64,000 nucleotides of DNA from Streptomyces sp. NBC_00820 (GCF_036347055.1 NZ_CP108882.1:3980501-4044500); one strand, 5' to 3'. Positions 1-8,663 are shown, counted from the stretch's first letter. Translations and numbers: made by a program. The notes: generated by a model not told the origin, from the sequence alone.

Positions 1-1
1 C

Positions 2-1033
2 ACGGCCACGGCCGACCCGACCGGCGCGCACACCCTCGGCGCGACCGTCGTGGCGCCGATCGTGGAGGAGTCCGCGAAGGCCGCGGCGGTCCTGCTGGTC
101 TTCCTCTTCCGCAGACGCGACTTCACCGGGCTCGTCGACGGCGTGGTGATAGCCGGGCTCACCGCCACCGGGTTCGCGTTCACCGAGAACATCCTCTACC
201 TGGGCACGGCCTTCGGGACCGACCAGCTCGCCGGCGGCCGCGGCATCCCCGCCGTCACCGCCGCCACCTTCTTCGTGCGCGTCGTGATGTCGCCGTTCGC
301 GCACCCCCTGTTCACCGTGCTCACCGGCATCGGCTTCGGCTTCGCCGCGTCGCTCCCGGCGGAACGGCGGCGCGTGCGGCGCGTCCTGCTTCCCCTGGGC
401 GGGCTGCTGCTCGCGATGAGCATGCACGCCTTCTGGAACGGTTCCTCGGCCTTCGGCCGGTTCGGCTTCTTCGCCGTGTACGCCGCCTTCATGGTGCCCG
501 CCTTCGGGCTGCTGACCTGGCTGGCGGTGTGGACCCGGCAACGGGAGCTGCGGACCGTACGGGAGGAGCTGCCCGCGTATGTGTACGCCGGGTGGCTGGG
601 GCCCGCCGAACCGTTCGTCCTCGGGTCGATGCGGGCCCGGCGGATGGCCCGGGACCACGCCCGGCGCCACCTCGGGGGACGGCCGGCGGCGCGGGCGGTG
701 GCGCAGTACGAGGCGTACGCGACCTCCCTCGCCTTCCTGCGGCACCGGGCGCGGCTGGGGCGGGGCGGGGCGGACTTCCTCGTACGCGAGCGGGAGCTGC
801 TGGAGGCGCTGTGGGAGCGCCGGGAGGCGGCCCGGCCGGCCCTGGAGTACGCGGCACGGATGACCGCCCCGCGGACGGCCGCACCGCTCTGGCCGGCGTA
901 CGGGGCGCCGGTGCCTTACGGGTACGGGTACGGGTACGGATACCAGCAGGGCCAGGGGTACGGGTACGGGCCCAGCCGTGGCTACGGCGGTCCGGCGGCG
1001 CCTTCTCCCGCGTACAACCCGTATCGGTCGTGA
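2..1033 (+). CDS. PrsW-family intramembrane metalloprotease (5' end cut by window)
   Basis: Polytopic membrane protein of the PrsW family, which cleaves substrates such as anti-sigma factors within the membrane. The visible part has the family's EExxK motif (EESAK), an FTEN segment in the next helix and a histidine in MHAFWNG after two more helices, the expected metal and catalytic elements. The reading frame is open to base 2, and the GTG at 50 falls just before EExxK, so the true start is upstream of the window. The last 40 residues are a Gly/Tyr-rich cytoplasmic tail (repeated YG) of low complexity. Substrate unknown. Confidence 0.85.
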   Translation, partial: TATADPTGAHTLGATVVAPIVEESAKAAAVLLVFLFRRRDFTGLVDGVVIAGLTATGFAFTENILYLGTAFGTDQLAGGRGIPAVTAATFFVRVVMSPFAHPLFTVLTGIGFGFAASLPAERRRVRRVLLPLGGLLLAMSMHAFWNGSSAFGRFGFFAVYAAFMVPAFGLLTWLAVWTRQRELRTVREELPAYVYAGWLGPAEPFVLGSMRARRMARDHARRHLGGRPAARAVAQYEAYATSLAFLRHRARLGRGGADFLVRERELLEALWERREAARPALEYAARMTAPRTAAPLWPAYGAPVPYGYGYGYGYQQGQGYGYGPSRGYGGPAAPSPAYNPYRS

Positions 1034-1076
1034 CCGTCCGGGCCGCGGGAGTCAGGCACCGCCAAGAACGCCTGGA

Positions 1077-2024
1077 TCAGGCCGACGCCTCCGTCAGCTT
1101 CGCCACTTCCGCGTCGGTCAGGTGCAGGTCGGCCATGGCGAGGAGGGCCGGGAGCTGGTCGACCGTGCGGGCCGAGGCGATGGGGGCCGTGACCGTGGGC
1201 TGGGCGGCGAGCCAGGCGAGGGCGACCGTGGCGACGGGGGCCTCGTGGGCCGCGGCGACCTCGTCCAGTGCCGTGAGGACCTTCTGGCCCCGCGCGGAGT
1301 CGAGGTGCTTGGCGACCGAGCCGGCGCGTGCGCTGTCGACCGCCGTACCGGGGCGGTACTTGCCGGTGAGGAAGCCGGAGGCGAGGGCGAAGTACGGGGC
1401 GGCGGACAGGCCCTCACGGGCGGCGAGGTCCTGCAGCGGGCCCTCGTAGGTGTCGCGGGAGACCAGGTTGTAGTGGGGCTGGAGGGCGACGTAGCGGGCG
1501 AGGCCCTCGCGGTCGGAGAAGTCGAGCGAGGCCTGGAGGCGCTCGGGGGTGATGTTGGAGGCGGCGATGTGCCGGACCTTGCCGGCCCTCACCAGCTCGT
1601 CGAGGGCGCCGATGATCTCCTCGACCGGGACTTCGGGCTTGTCGAAGTGGGTGTAGTAGAGGTCGATGTAGTCGGTGTCCAGGCGGCGCAGGGAGGCGTC
1701 GGCGGCGGCCTTGATGTTGGCCGCGGACAGGCCCTGGTAGTCGGGGTGCTGGCTGACCTTGGTGGCGATGACGACCTGGTCGCGGTTGCCGCGGGACTTC
1801 ACCCACTCACCGATGATCGTCTCCGACTCACCGCCCTTGTTGCCCTCGACCCACGCCGAGTAGGAGTCGGCGGTGTCGACGAAGTTGCCGCCCGCCGCGG
1901 CGTAGGCGTCGAGGACGGCGAAGGAGGTCTCCTCGTCGGCGGTCCAGCCGAAGACGTTGCCGCCGAGGGCGAGCGGGAAGACCTCGAGGTCGGAGGAACC
2001 GAGTTTGCGCAGAGAAGCAGTCAT
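1077..2024 (-). CDS. Aldo/keto reductase
   Basis: NADPH-dependent oxidoreductase of the AKR superfamily, 315 residues, cytosolic TIM barrel. The catalytic tetrad is present: Asp50 and Tyr55 (VDTADSYS), Lys89 (IATKVS) and His126 (YYTHFDKP). The ATG at 2024 is preferred because GGGAAG lies just upstream; an in-frame TTG at 2036 would overlap that site. Stands alone, with a tandem repeat directly upstream. The physiological substrate cannot be told from sequence. Confidence 0.9.
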   Translation of the reverse strand: MTASLRKLGSSDLEVFPLALGGNVFGWTADEETSFAVLDAYAAAGGNFVDTADSYSAWVEGNKGGESETIIGEWVKSRGNRDQVVIATKVSQHPDYQGLSAANIKAAADASLRRLDTDYIDLYYTHFDKPEVPVEEIIGALDELVRAGKVRHIAASNITPERLQASLDFSDREGLARYVALQPHYNLVSRDTYEGPLQDLAAREGLSAAPYFALASGFLTGKYRPGTAVDSARAGSVAKHLDSARGQKVLTALDEVAAAHEAPVATVALAWLAAQPTVTAPIASARTVDQLPALLAMADLHLTDAEVAKLTEASA

Positions 2025-2079
2025 GTTTCTTCCCAACGGTCACTCCTGTACCGCCCATTCCGGATTCCCGCGAAGAGTG

Positions 2080-2174
2080 TGTGAAGCGGGAGGTACGCGA
2101 AACGGGCGGTGCGTGAAACAGGCGGTGCGCGAAACAGGCGGTGCGCGAAACGGGTCGTGCGTGAAACAGGCGGC
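2080..2174. repeat. 16-bp tandem repeat between two genes
   Basis: About five imperfect copies of a 16-bp unit close to GGTGCGCGAAACAGGC lie between the start of the aldo/keto reductase gene and the end of the M23 peptidase gene, both on the minus strand. It covers most of this spacer, so it lies in or near the reductase promoter. No coding function seen. Confidence 0.8.
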
Positions 2175-2185
2175 CGGCGGCCGGG

Positions 2186-3232
2186 TCAGGGGTTCAGGCC
2201 GTTGCCCCGCAGCCACGCCATCGGGTCGATGCCGGTGGGCTGGCCGCCGGGGTGGACCTCCAGGTGGAGGTGCGGGCCGGTGACGTTGCCGGTGGCGCCG
2301 ACGCGGCCGATGACCTCGCCGGTGCTGACCTTCTGGCCGACGGAGACGTTGAGCGAGGACTGGTGGCAGAACCACAGCTCGGTGCCGTCGTCGAGGGTGA
2401 GGATCGTGCGGTAGCCGTAGGCGCCGGCCCAGCCGGCCTGCGTGATGGTGCCGCTGTGGATGGCCTTGACGAGCGTGCCGGTGGGCGCGGCGAAGTCGAG
2501 GCCCGTGTGGTAGCCGGAGGACCACATCGAACCGGCCTCGCCGAAGGTCGAGGTGATCGTGTACGACGGCACCGGCAGGGCGTACTGCTTGGCCAGCGCC
2601 GCCAGGCGCACGGCCTCGGCCTTCTTCTTCGCGTCGGCCTCGGCGTCCGCCTTGGAGTCGGCGGCCTTTGTTGCGGCCTCCTTCTCCGCCTTGGCGGCAG
2701 CGTCGACGCTCTGCTTCTCGGCGGCGGCGACGGCGGCCGCGGTGGCCCTGACGTCGGCCTTGCTCTGCTGCTGCTCGGCCTGGGCCATGATCCGGCTGCG
2801 CAGGACCTCGCCCGCGTCGGTGTCCTGGCCGCTCTCAGCGGAGGTCACGCCGACGTTGCTCAGCGAGGCCGTGTCGGCCTGGTGCCCCGCGTCGGAGGAA
2901 CCGCCGTCGAGCAGGGAGCCGACGGACGACACGGAGGACAGGTCGGGCATCGACAGGGAGACCGGCGGCTTGCCGGTGTTGGCGCTGGCCATGCCGCCCG
3001 CGCCGACGGCGGCGATGACGCCGACACCGAGGACGGTGGAGCTGCGGGCGAGTCCGCCCCCGCGCTGCTTGGCGACACGGTGCCGGCCGCGTACCGGACG
3101 GAGGGACTCCTCGGTGGGATTCCACTCCTCCCAGGGGCCCTCATCGGTGCGGTGACCGCCGTAGACGAACGCCTCGGGGTCACGCTGAGCCGGTATGAAC
3201 GGGGCTTCCGGGGCAGGGGGGTTGGACGCCAC
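2186..3232 (-). CDS. Secreted M23 peptidoglycan endopeptidase with coiled coil
   Basis: 348 residues. A cytoplasmic N-terminus of about 60 residues precedes a hydrophobic segment ending in AxA-like GMASA (around 65-90), so the protein is exported or membrane-anchored. An Ala/Lys/Glu-rich coiled coil follows (about 140-215), then a C-terminal LytM/M23 domain (about 220-345). Zinc ligands are visible: His242 and Asp246 in YHTGLDF, and the HLH at 321-323. It should cut peptide cross-links of peptidoglycan during growth, germination or development. A c-di-AMP riboswitch sits in the leader of the same transcript, as known for several Streptomyces wall hydrolase genes. Confidence 0.92.
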   Translation of the reverse strand: MASNPPAPEAPFIPAQRDPEAFVYGGHRTDEGPWEEWNPTEESLRPVRGRHRVAKQRGGGLARSSTVLGVGVIAAVGAGGMASANTGKPPVSLSMPDLSSVSSVGSLLDGGSSDAGHQADTASLSNVGVTSAESGQDTDAGEVLRSRIMAQAEQQQSKADVRATAAAVAAAEKQSVDAAAKAEKEAATKAADSKADAEADAKKKAEAVRLAALAKQYALPVPSYTITSTFGEAGSMWSSGYHTGLDFAAPTGTLVKAIHSGTITQAGWAGAYGYRTILTLDDGTELWFCHQSSLNVSVGQKVSTGEVIGRVGATGNVTGPHLHLEVHPGGQPTGIDPMAWLRGNGLNP

Positions 3233-3252
3233 GCGGGCGCGCTCCTTTCCTT

Positions 3253-3405
3253 CCTCCGCCTACCGGGTTAGCTGACGGGTTCGGAGCAGGAAGGTCTCCT
3301 ACGCGCGTATACCGACGCCCGGACTGAGAACAGTCCACGACGGTGTTCGCGTGATTCACCCCAAAGTGGTGGTTCCCCGGTTCCCTCACGGGATTCGGCG
3401 CGTGC
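3253..3405 (-). promoter_or_regulatory. c-di-AMP (ydaO/yuaA) riboswitch upstream of the M23 peptidase
   Basis: The minus strand carries the hallmarks of the ydaO class in order: a GGGGAACC block, GGGGTGAATC, a central hairpin region, then GACCTTCC, CCGAACCCGTCAGCTAACC and GGTAGGCGGAGG, ending about 20 nt before the peptidase start at 3232. The class binds cyclic di-AMP and usually turns expression off. In Streptomyces it controls cell-wall hydrolases, which fits this gene. The short reading frame across it (3180-3389, minus) is a by-product. Confidence 0.92.
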
Positions 3406-3723
3406 GCACGGAGCCGTCTCGGTTGACGGCTGGGACGACCGCGCTGCGTTATCGAACGTTAATAGACCCGCGTGTCAGATTCCAAGCCGTCCGGCTTGAT
3501 CATTAACGCCTCCTCGGATGGACTTACACGTCATGACCGGTTGAAAAGGGGCGAGTTGACCGGCATTCAGGGGTCAACCGGATTTTGATGGTGACTCAGA
3601 TGTGATGCGGACGGCTCCCACGCGCTCACCCTGCGTGATATCCGCGATCTCGGCGGTATCCGTGACCTCCGCCGCTCCCGTGACCGCGGACGACAGGTCA
3701 GGGCCGCCGTCGTACGGCGACGG
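3406..3723. other. Spacer with riboswitch promoter region and a 25-bp duplication
   Basis: No gene seen. On the minus strand this stretch must hold the promoter for the riboswitch-peptidase transcript; a small inverted repeat (CAAGCCG / CGGCTTG near 3485) is visible. At 3696-3720 a 25-bp sequence repeats the end of the next gene (3722-3746), so the last codons of the phosphatase are duplicated just downstream of its stop. Confidence 0.6.
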
Positions 3724-4983
3724 TCAGGGCCGCCGTCGTACGGCGAGCAGCGCCATGTCGTCCGTCATGCCGCCGCCGGCGTACCGCCGCACCTCCGCGG
3801 CGAGCCGGACGATCAGGGTGGCCGGGTCGGGGAACCCGCGTCCGACGAGCCGGCGCGCGGGGTCGTAGAACCGGCCGCGCTCGTCCCGGGCCTCGGACAG
3901 GCCGTCGGTGTAGAACAGCAGGGTGGCGCCGCTCGGGAAGCGGGTCTCGGTCGCACGGTCGGGCCACAGGCCGAGGTCGCTCATGCCGAGCGGCAGCGCG
4001 GGCTCGGCAGCCGCGAGGGTGCGCAGGGTGCCGTCGGCGTAGAGCATCAGCGGCGGGGGGTGGCCGCGGTTGAGAATCCGGGCGGTCTTCTCGTCGTGCG
4101 GGAGTTCGGCGAGGACGGCGGTGGTGAAGTCCTCGAACGCGGCGATCCGCTCCCGCCGGATGTCCTCGCGCGCCAGGGCCCGCTCCAGTCGGCCCGCCAC
4201 CGCCTCCAGCGTCGCCTCCCGCTCGGCGGCCTCCCGGAACGCCCCGATCAGGACGGCGACGGCGGCGACCGCGCCCATGCCCTTGCCGCGCACGTCCCCG
4301 ACGAGCAGCCGTACGCCGTGCGGGCTGTCCTGCACCGCGTACAGGTCGCCGCCGATGTACGCGTCCTCCTGCGCCGCCTCGTACCTGGCCGCGATGTCGA
4401 AGCCGCCGATCCGCGGGGCGGGTTCGGGCAGGACGGCTAGCTGGGCGGCTTCGGCGATCTCCCGGGCGGAGGCGAGCCGCCGGTCGCCGAGGCGTACGAC
4501 CCGGTTGATGACCAGGGCCAGTACCGCGACCGTCGCGACGGTGACGATCTCGGTGACCGTGCCGACGCCCGGGTGCGCGCCGAAGTGGGCCTGCGCCGCG
4601 ACGGTGGCGGCCAGCGCGGCGAGGCCGGTGAGCACGGTGGTGCGCAGCGAGGCCAGGGGCGCGGCGATCAGCGGGGCGGCCGTGAAGAACGGGGCGGCGG
4701 TGAAGGCGCGCGGCGTGAAGAGGGCGTACAGGACGCCGCCGACGATGAGGAGCGCGGGCAGGGTGCGGATGAGGCCGCGCGAGGTCGGACGGTGGACGCG
4801 GCCGGACAGCGCGGGCGACAGGCGTGCGTGGTGACCGCCCGGCCTGGCGTGCGGGTCTTCCTCCACCTCACCAGGGCGCACCACTCGTCTCCCGTGTCTT
4901 CGACGTGTGTCCAGCGTGGCGGGGGCGGGAGGGGCGGGCGACCGCTGTGAGCCGAGCGGATGAGCGGGCGTGACGCGCGCCAC
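3724..4983 (-). CDS. PP2C-type (SpoIIE) serine phosphatase, membrane-associated
   Basis: About 419 residues from the most upstream start; the first 60 or so are Arg/Pro-rich and the real start may be internal. Three or four hydrophobic segments (about 75-165) are followed by a SpoIIE/RsbU-like phosphatase domain from about 190. Metal-binding acidic motifs are visible: EDAYIGGDLY, GDVRGKGMGA, LLFYTDGLSEARD and the final GMTDDMALL. Such proteins dephosphorylate anti-sigma antagonists and so release alternative sigma factors. No partner kinase or antagonist is adjacent. Confidence 0.88.
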   Translation of the reverse strand: MARVTPAHPLGSQRSPAPPAPATLDTRRRHGRRVVRPGEVEEDPHARPGGHHARLSPALSGRVHRPTSRGLIRTLPALLIVGGVLYALFTPRAFTAAPFFTAAPLIAAPLASLRTTVLTGLAALAATVAAQAHFGAHPGVGTVTEIVTVATVAVLALVINRVVRLGDRRLASAREIAEAAQLAVLPEPAPRIGGFDIAARYEAAQEDAYIGGDLYAVQDSPHGVRLLVGDVRGKGMGAVAAVAVLIGAFREAAEREATLEAVAGRLERALAREDIRRERIAAFEDFTTAVLAELPHDEKTARILNRGHPPPLMLYADGTLRTLAAAEPALPLGMSDLGLWPDRATETRFPSGATLLFYTDGLSEARDERGRFYDPARRLVGRGFPDPATLIVRLAAEVRRYAGGGMTDDMALLAVRRRP

Positions 4984-5031
4984 TCCGCGGGGGGCCTTGC
5001 GCCAGTCACCGCCGCGGACGCCGGGAAATCA

Positions 5032-5071
5032 CTCAGGGCCGGAATCCGATGATCTGGATTCCGGCCCTGAG
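5032..5071 (-). terminator. Terminator after initiator tRNA
   Basis: A perfect 16-bp stem (CTCAGGGCCGGAATCC with its complement, 8-nt loop) directly 3' of the tRNA on the minus strand. Confidence 0.85.
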
Positions 5072-5077
5072 TTTCAG

Positions 5078-5151
5078 TAGCGGGGACAGGATTTGAACCT
5101 GCGACCTCTGGGTTATGAGCCCAGCGAGCTACCGAGCTGCTCCACCCCGCG
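5078..5151 (-). tRNA. Initiator tRNA-fMet (CAT)
   Basis: 74-nt cloverleaf with anticodon loop CTCATAA. The first acceptor pair is a C-T mismatch and the anticodon stem carries three consecutive G-C pairs (GGG/CCC), the two hallmarks of the initiator rather than the elongator. The 3' CCA is not encoded. Confidence 0.93.
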
Positions 5152-5361
5152 TCGTTGTGTCTCAAGCATACGACATGTTCAGGGTGCGATGCACATCGGT
5201 TCCGTGTGACGCCCGCCGCTGCCTTTTCCGCCGACGCGGCCGGCCGGCCTGCGGCAGCCTCTGGAAGCCGTTGCCGCCCGGCGTGATCATGCAACAGGTT
5301 CGTCCCAGACCGGCCGCCGCGGATGTCCGGGCCGGGGCCCGAAGGCGTAGCGTCCGCGCTC

Positions 5362-5934
5362 GTGAACGAACTGATCTTCCGGACGAGAGACCGGTACCGC
5401 GTGTCCTGGCGGCTGCTCGCGCCGCTGGGCATCGTCCTCGCGATCCAAGGGTTCCGTGCCCTCCGCGGCCTCAGCACCGTGGCCTTCTCCTGTCTGACCG
5501 GCGCGATCGTCGTGCTCTGGGCCGTCGGCTTCTTCAGCACGATCCGCAGCCGGACGACGGTCGGAGCCGACGGGATAACCATCTATTGGGGCATCGGGCG
5601 CGCCCGCCGGCACCCCTGGCACGAGATCCGCTGGATCGACGTGCGCGAGACCAAGAGCAATTACGGGCCCATACGCACCGCCCGGATCACCCTCGCGGAC
5701 GGGCGGCGCCGCTCGCTGCCCGGACTCACCCACAGCAACCTGCACCCTTCCCCCGACTTCGCCGTGGACTTCCAGCGGGTCGTCAACTGGTGGGAGTTGA
5801 GCACGGACCGGTCCGAACGGGTCCAGCCGCCGAAGCGGCCGCGGGACCGGATGTCGCCCCAGGTGGCCGGGGTCCTCATCGGGCTCGTCGCGACGGCCGT
5901 CGTCGCACTCGTCGTCTTCGTGCGGCACGCCTAG
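5362..5934 (+). CDS. PH-domain-containing membrane protein
   Basis: About 190 residues: a short N-terminus, two hydrophobic helices (about 18-60), a bacterial PH (bPH2-like) domain with the GADGITIYWG start and WHEIRWIDV strand, then a C-terminal membrane helix. The GTG at 5362 is chosen because a TAGCGT -10-like hexamer lies about 8 nt upstream, as in Streptomyces leaderless transcripts. An in-frame ATG at 5323 is the alternative. Function unknown; such proteins are membrane adaptors. Confidence 0.75.
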   Translation: MNELIFRTRDRYRVSWRLLAPLGIVLAIQGFRALRGLSTVAFSCLTGAIVVLWAVGFFSTIRSRTTVGADGITIYWGIGRARRHPWHEIRWIDVRETKSNYGPIRTARITLADGRRRSLPGLTHSNLHPSPDFAVDFQRVVNWWELSTDRSERVQPPKRPRDRMSPQVAGVLIGLVATAVVALVVFVRHA

Positions 5935-6028
5935 GGGCCGTCCGCCGTTCCCGCGGCACGGGCCGCCGACCCGTGCCGCGGGGCTGTGTACGTGGCTGTG
6001 TACGTGACCTGCCGCTCCCGCCCGCCGC

Positions 6029-7168
6029 TCAGCGCGTCAGGTGCGCGTTCGGCGCCTTCGCCAGGGCCTCGTGCTCGGGCAGCAGGACGACGGCCGTGCC
6101 CGCGTCCGCGAGCACGCCGGCGCCGTCGGCCGCCGTCACGAAGGTGTCGGGCTCCCGCCAGGCCGTGACCACCCGGCGCACCCCGGCCCGCAGGATCAGC
6201 TCGGCGCACGGTGCCGGGCGGGAGGCGCGCCGCGCGCAGGGCTCCAGGCTGCTGTAGACGGTGGCTCCGGGCAGGCGCGGGTCGGCCGGGTCGAGCTTGG
6301 CCAGCGCCGCCTCCTCCGCGTGGACGACCGGGTCGCCGCCCTCGCGCGAGTGGCCGCGCGCCAGCTCGGTGCCGTCGGCGGCGACCACCACCGCGCCGAC
6401 GCTGAAGGCCGTCTCCGACGGCGGGCACAGGGCGGCCAGCTCGCAGGCGGTGCGCAGCCAGTGGTGGTCGGCGGCGGTGGGCAGGGGGCCGGTGCCGGGC
6501 GCGGTGGGCTCGTACCGCATGAGGACGACGTCCTCGATCCGCCGGCTCTCGGTCAGGCGCAGGCGCCCCGCCTGGTACGCCCCCGGGCCGAACAGGCGCG
6601 GGGCCGCCGGGTCGCCGACGAACAGCGGGGCCAGGACCAGCTGGACCTCGTCGGCGAGGCCCTGCTGGAGGAGCTGGGTGTGGACGGTGCCGCCACCCTC
6701 GACCATCAGGCGCCGTACGCCCCGCACGTCGTGCAGGTGCTCCAGCAGCGCGCGCCAGTCGAGGGCGGGGCCGAGGGAGACCACGTCGGCGGTCCGGCCG
6801 AGGGCGCGGGAGGCCCGCTCGGCGCCCGGGTCCGTGGTGTACACGAGCTTCTCGCCGCCGGTGTGCCAGAAGTTGGCGGCGGGGTCGAGGTCGCCGGTGG
6901 CGGTGACGGTGACCTTCAGCGGGTACTCCGGCTTACCCTCGGCCTCGCGGGCCGCACGGCGCTCGGGCGCGTTGACGAGGAGCCTGGGGTTGTCGGCGCG
7001 GATGGTGCCGGCGCCGATCAGGATGGCGTCGACCGAGGCCCGCACCTCGTCCACCCGGTCGAAGTCGGCGGGGCTGGACAGCAGGAGCCGTTCGGGGCCG
7101 GTGTCGTCCAGGTAGCCGTCGAGGGAGACGGCGGCGGACAGCAGGACGTACGGATACGGCATCGACAC
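6029..7168 (-). CDS. RibD-like protein with reversed order: reductase then deaminase
   Basis: 379 residues. The N-terminal 215 or so match the RibD_C/dihydrofolate-reductase-like domain (SLDGYLDD, IGAGTIRADNP, VEGGGTVHTQLL). The C-terminal 150 are a zinc cytidine/pyrimidine deaminase with HAEEA and EPCARRASRPAPC supplying the ligands. In canonical RibD the deaminase comes first. It would carry out deamination and reduction of the pyrimidine made by GTP cyclohydrolase II, whose gene lies just beyond the divergent marR. GGGAG precedes the GTG; an ATG two codons on is possible. The true substrate may be riboflavin precursor or a specialised pteridine. Confidence 0.85.
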   Translation of the reverse strand: MSMPYPYVLLSAAVSLDGYLDDTGPERLLLSSPADFDRVDEVRASVDAILIGAGTIRADNPRLLVNAPERRAAREAEGKPEYPLKVTVTATGDLDPAANFWHTGGEKLVYTTDPGAERASRALGRTADVVSLGPALDWRALLEHLHDVRGVRRLMVEGGGTVHTQLLQQGLADEVQLVLAPLFVGDPAAPRLFGPGAYQAGRLRLTESRRIEDVVLMRYEPTAPGTGPLPTAADHHWLRTACELAALCPPSETAFSVGAVVVAADGTELARGHSREGGDPVVHAEEAALAKLDPADPRLPGATVYSSLEPCARRASRPAPCAELILRAGVRRVVTAWREPDTFVTAADGAGVLADAGTAVVLLPEHEALAKAPNAHLTR

Positions 7169-7195
7169 GCTCTCCCTGACGAAGGCTGATCTTGG

Positions 7196-7207
7196 TTCAA
7201 CTTTGAA
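7196..7207. promoter_or_regulatory. Palindrome between ribD-like gene and marR (likely operator)
   Basis: TTCAA-CT-TTGAA, inside the short divergent promoter. Related sequences recur at 7796 and 7840 before ribA, which suggests a MarR site shared by all three genes. Confidence 0.6.
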
Positions 7208-7226
7208 ACAAACTTACACTGGCGGT

Positions 7227-7760
7227 ATGACGACCCGCTGGCTCACTCCCGAGGAGCAGCGCGCCTGGCGCGCGTACCTCACCGCCGCCCGGCTTCTGGA
7301 CGACACGATCGACCGGAACCTCCAGCGGGAGGCCGGCATGCCGCACCTGTTCTACTCCGTGCTCGCCTACCTCTCCGAGGCGCCCGACCGGCGCCTGCGG
7401 ATGACCGACCTCGCCGAGAAGCTGAAGATCACACGCAGCAGGCTGACGTACGCGGTGACCAGGCTGGAGCGGGACGGGCTGGTGCGCAGGGAGGACTGCA
7501 GCCAGGACAGGCGCAGCAGTCTCGCGGTGCTGACCGGCGAGGGGATGGCCGTGCTGGAGCGTACGGCACCCGGGCACGTGGAGACGGTGCGCGAGACCCT
7601 CTTCGACCGGCTGACCCCGGAACAGGTGGGGCAGCTGGAGGAGATCTTCACGCAGGTCACGCGAGGGCTGCAGGGCGAGGACGCGGGCGGCGCGCCGGAG
7701 GAGATGCCGTGGCGGCGCCGCTCGGCGCCCTGTTCGGGGACGACGGACACGCCCTCGTAG
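7227..7760 (+). CDS. MarR-family transcriptional regulator
   Basis: 177 residues. A winged helix-turn-helix lies at about 55-110 (LRMTDLAEKLKITRSRLTYAVTRLERDGLV, the wing following as REDCSQDRRSS), with flanking helices for dimerisation. The ATG at 7227 gives the standard N-terminus; an in-frame start at 7203 would lie within the operator. Divergent from the ribD-like gene and upstream of ribA, so probably a local repressor that responds to a small ligand. Confidence 0.9.
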   Translation: MTTRWLTPEEQRAWRAYLTAARLLDDTIDRNLQREAGMPHLFYSVLAYLSEAPDRRLRMTDLAEKLKITRSRLTYAVTRLERDGLVRREDCSQDRRSSLAVLTGEGMAVLERTAPGHVETVRETLFDRLTPEQVGQLEEIFTQVTRGLQGEDAGGAPEEMPWRRRSAPCSGTTDTPS

Positions 7761-7795
7761 CACCGGCGGCCCGCGCAGGCCCCGAACCTGTTTGC

Positions 7796-7858
7796 TTCAA
7801 CTTTTAATCATGCGGTAGGGTCCCGGACCACACATCTGCTTCAAATCTGAAGCAGATG
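7796..7858. promoter_or_regulatory. Two operator-like sites upstream of ribA
   Basis: An imperfect TTCAACTTTTAA at 7796-7807 and a perfect 11-bp inverted repeat CATCTGCTTCA-AATC-TGAAGCAGATG at 7833-7858. The core TTCA/TGAA matches the palindrome before marR. No T-run follows, so an operator is more likely than a terminator. Confidence 0.6.
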
Positions 7859-7867
7859 CGATCCCGG

Positions 7868-7980
7868 AGACCCGCTCACCCGCAGACCCCGCAGGCGCGC
7901 AGGCCCGCGAACCCGCAGACCCCGCAGACCCCGCAGACCCCGCAGACCCGCAGGCCCGCAGGCCCGCGAACCCGCAGCCC
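7868..7980. repeat. 9-bp tandem repeat in ribA leader
   Basis: Repeats of ACCCCGCAG and variants (GACCCGCAG, GCCCGCAG) fill about 110 bp between the operator and ribA. A slippage-prone simple repeat; length is likely to vary between strains. Confidence 0.8.
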
Positions 7981-8015
7981 ATGCGGAACCGACCCGACCG
8001 ACCCCGGAGACCCGC

Positions 8016-8663
8016 ATGCCCGACACTCCCGCCGTCGCCACGCCGCGCGCCCGCGTCCGGGTACCGCTGCACTTCCCCGACGGCTACGGCGTCGACGCCG
8101 AGCTCGTCACCTTCCACGGCCTCGCCGACGGCCAGGAGCACCTCGCCGTCGTCCTCGGCGACCCGGGCCCCGTGCCTCTGGTGCGCCTGCACTCCGAATG
8201 CCTGACCGGTGACGTGTTCGGCTCGGCCCGCTGCGACTGCGGACCGCAGCTGCGCGAGGCGGTCGAGCGGATCGCGGAGCGTGGCGGCGTGCTGCTCTAC
8301 CTCCGCCAGGAAGGCCGCGGCATCGGCCTCTACAACAAGCTCGACGCCTACGCCCTCCAGGACCAGGGCCTCGACACCTACGCGGCGAACACCGCCCTCG
8401 GCCTCCCGGAGGACGCCCGCGACTACACGGCCGCCGCGCAGATGCTGGCCGCCCTCGGCGTCACCGAGCTGGACCTGCTGTCCAACAACCCCGACAAGGC
8501 AGGGCAGTTGCGCTCCCTCGGCGTGACCGTACGCGACCGGGTGCCGACCGGCGTCTTCACCACGGCCCACAATGTGCGCTACCTCCGCGCGAAGGTCCTC
8601 CAGACCCAGCACACCCTGCCGCTCGGGGAGTTGGGCGATCTGACGGGACTCAGCGCCGGGTGA
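8016..8663 (+). CDS. ribA: GTP cyclohydrolase II
   Basis: 215 residues, single-domain RibA. It opens the imidazole ring of GTP to give diaminohydroxyphosphoribosylamino-pyrimidine, the first riboflavin-pathway step. Zinc ligands sit in [30 protein letters not shown] and the [12 protein letters not shown] segment complete the active site. No RibB (DHBP synthase) domain is fused. It pairs with the reversed RibD-like protein; ribH and ribE are absent from the window, so the pair may be a second, regulated branch. Confidence 0.93.
   Translation: MPDTPAVATPRARVRVPLHFPDGYGVDAELVTFHGLADGQEHLAVVLGDPGPVPLVRLHSECLTGDVFGSARCDCGPQLREAVERIAERGGVLLYLRQEGRGIGLYNKLDAYALQDQGLDTYAANTALGLPEDARDYTAAAQMLAALGVTELDLLSNNPDKAGQLRSLGVTVRDRVPTGVFTTAHNVRYLRAKVLQTQHTLPLGELGDLTGLSAG

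Noticed and set aside
3180..3389. 69-codon ORF upstream of the M23 peptidase
   Set aside because: It is the c-di-AMP riboswitch read as protein.
7868..7980. Possible CRISPR-like array
   Set aside because: 9-bp contiguous tandem repeat with no spacers; no cas genes in the window.
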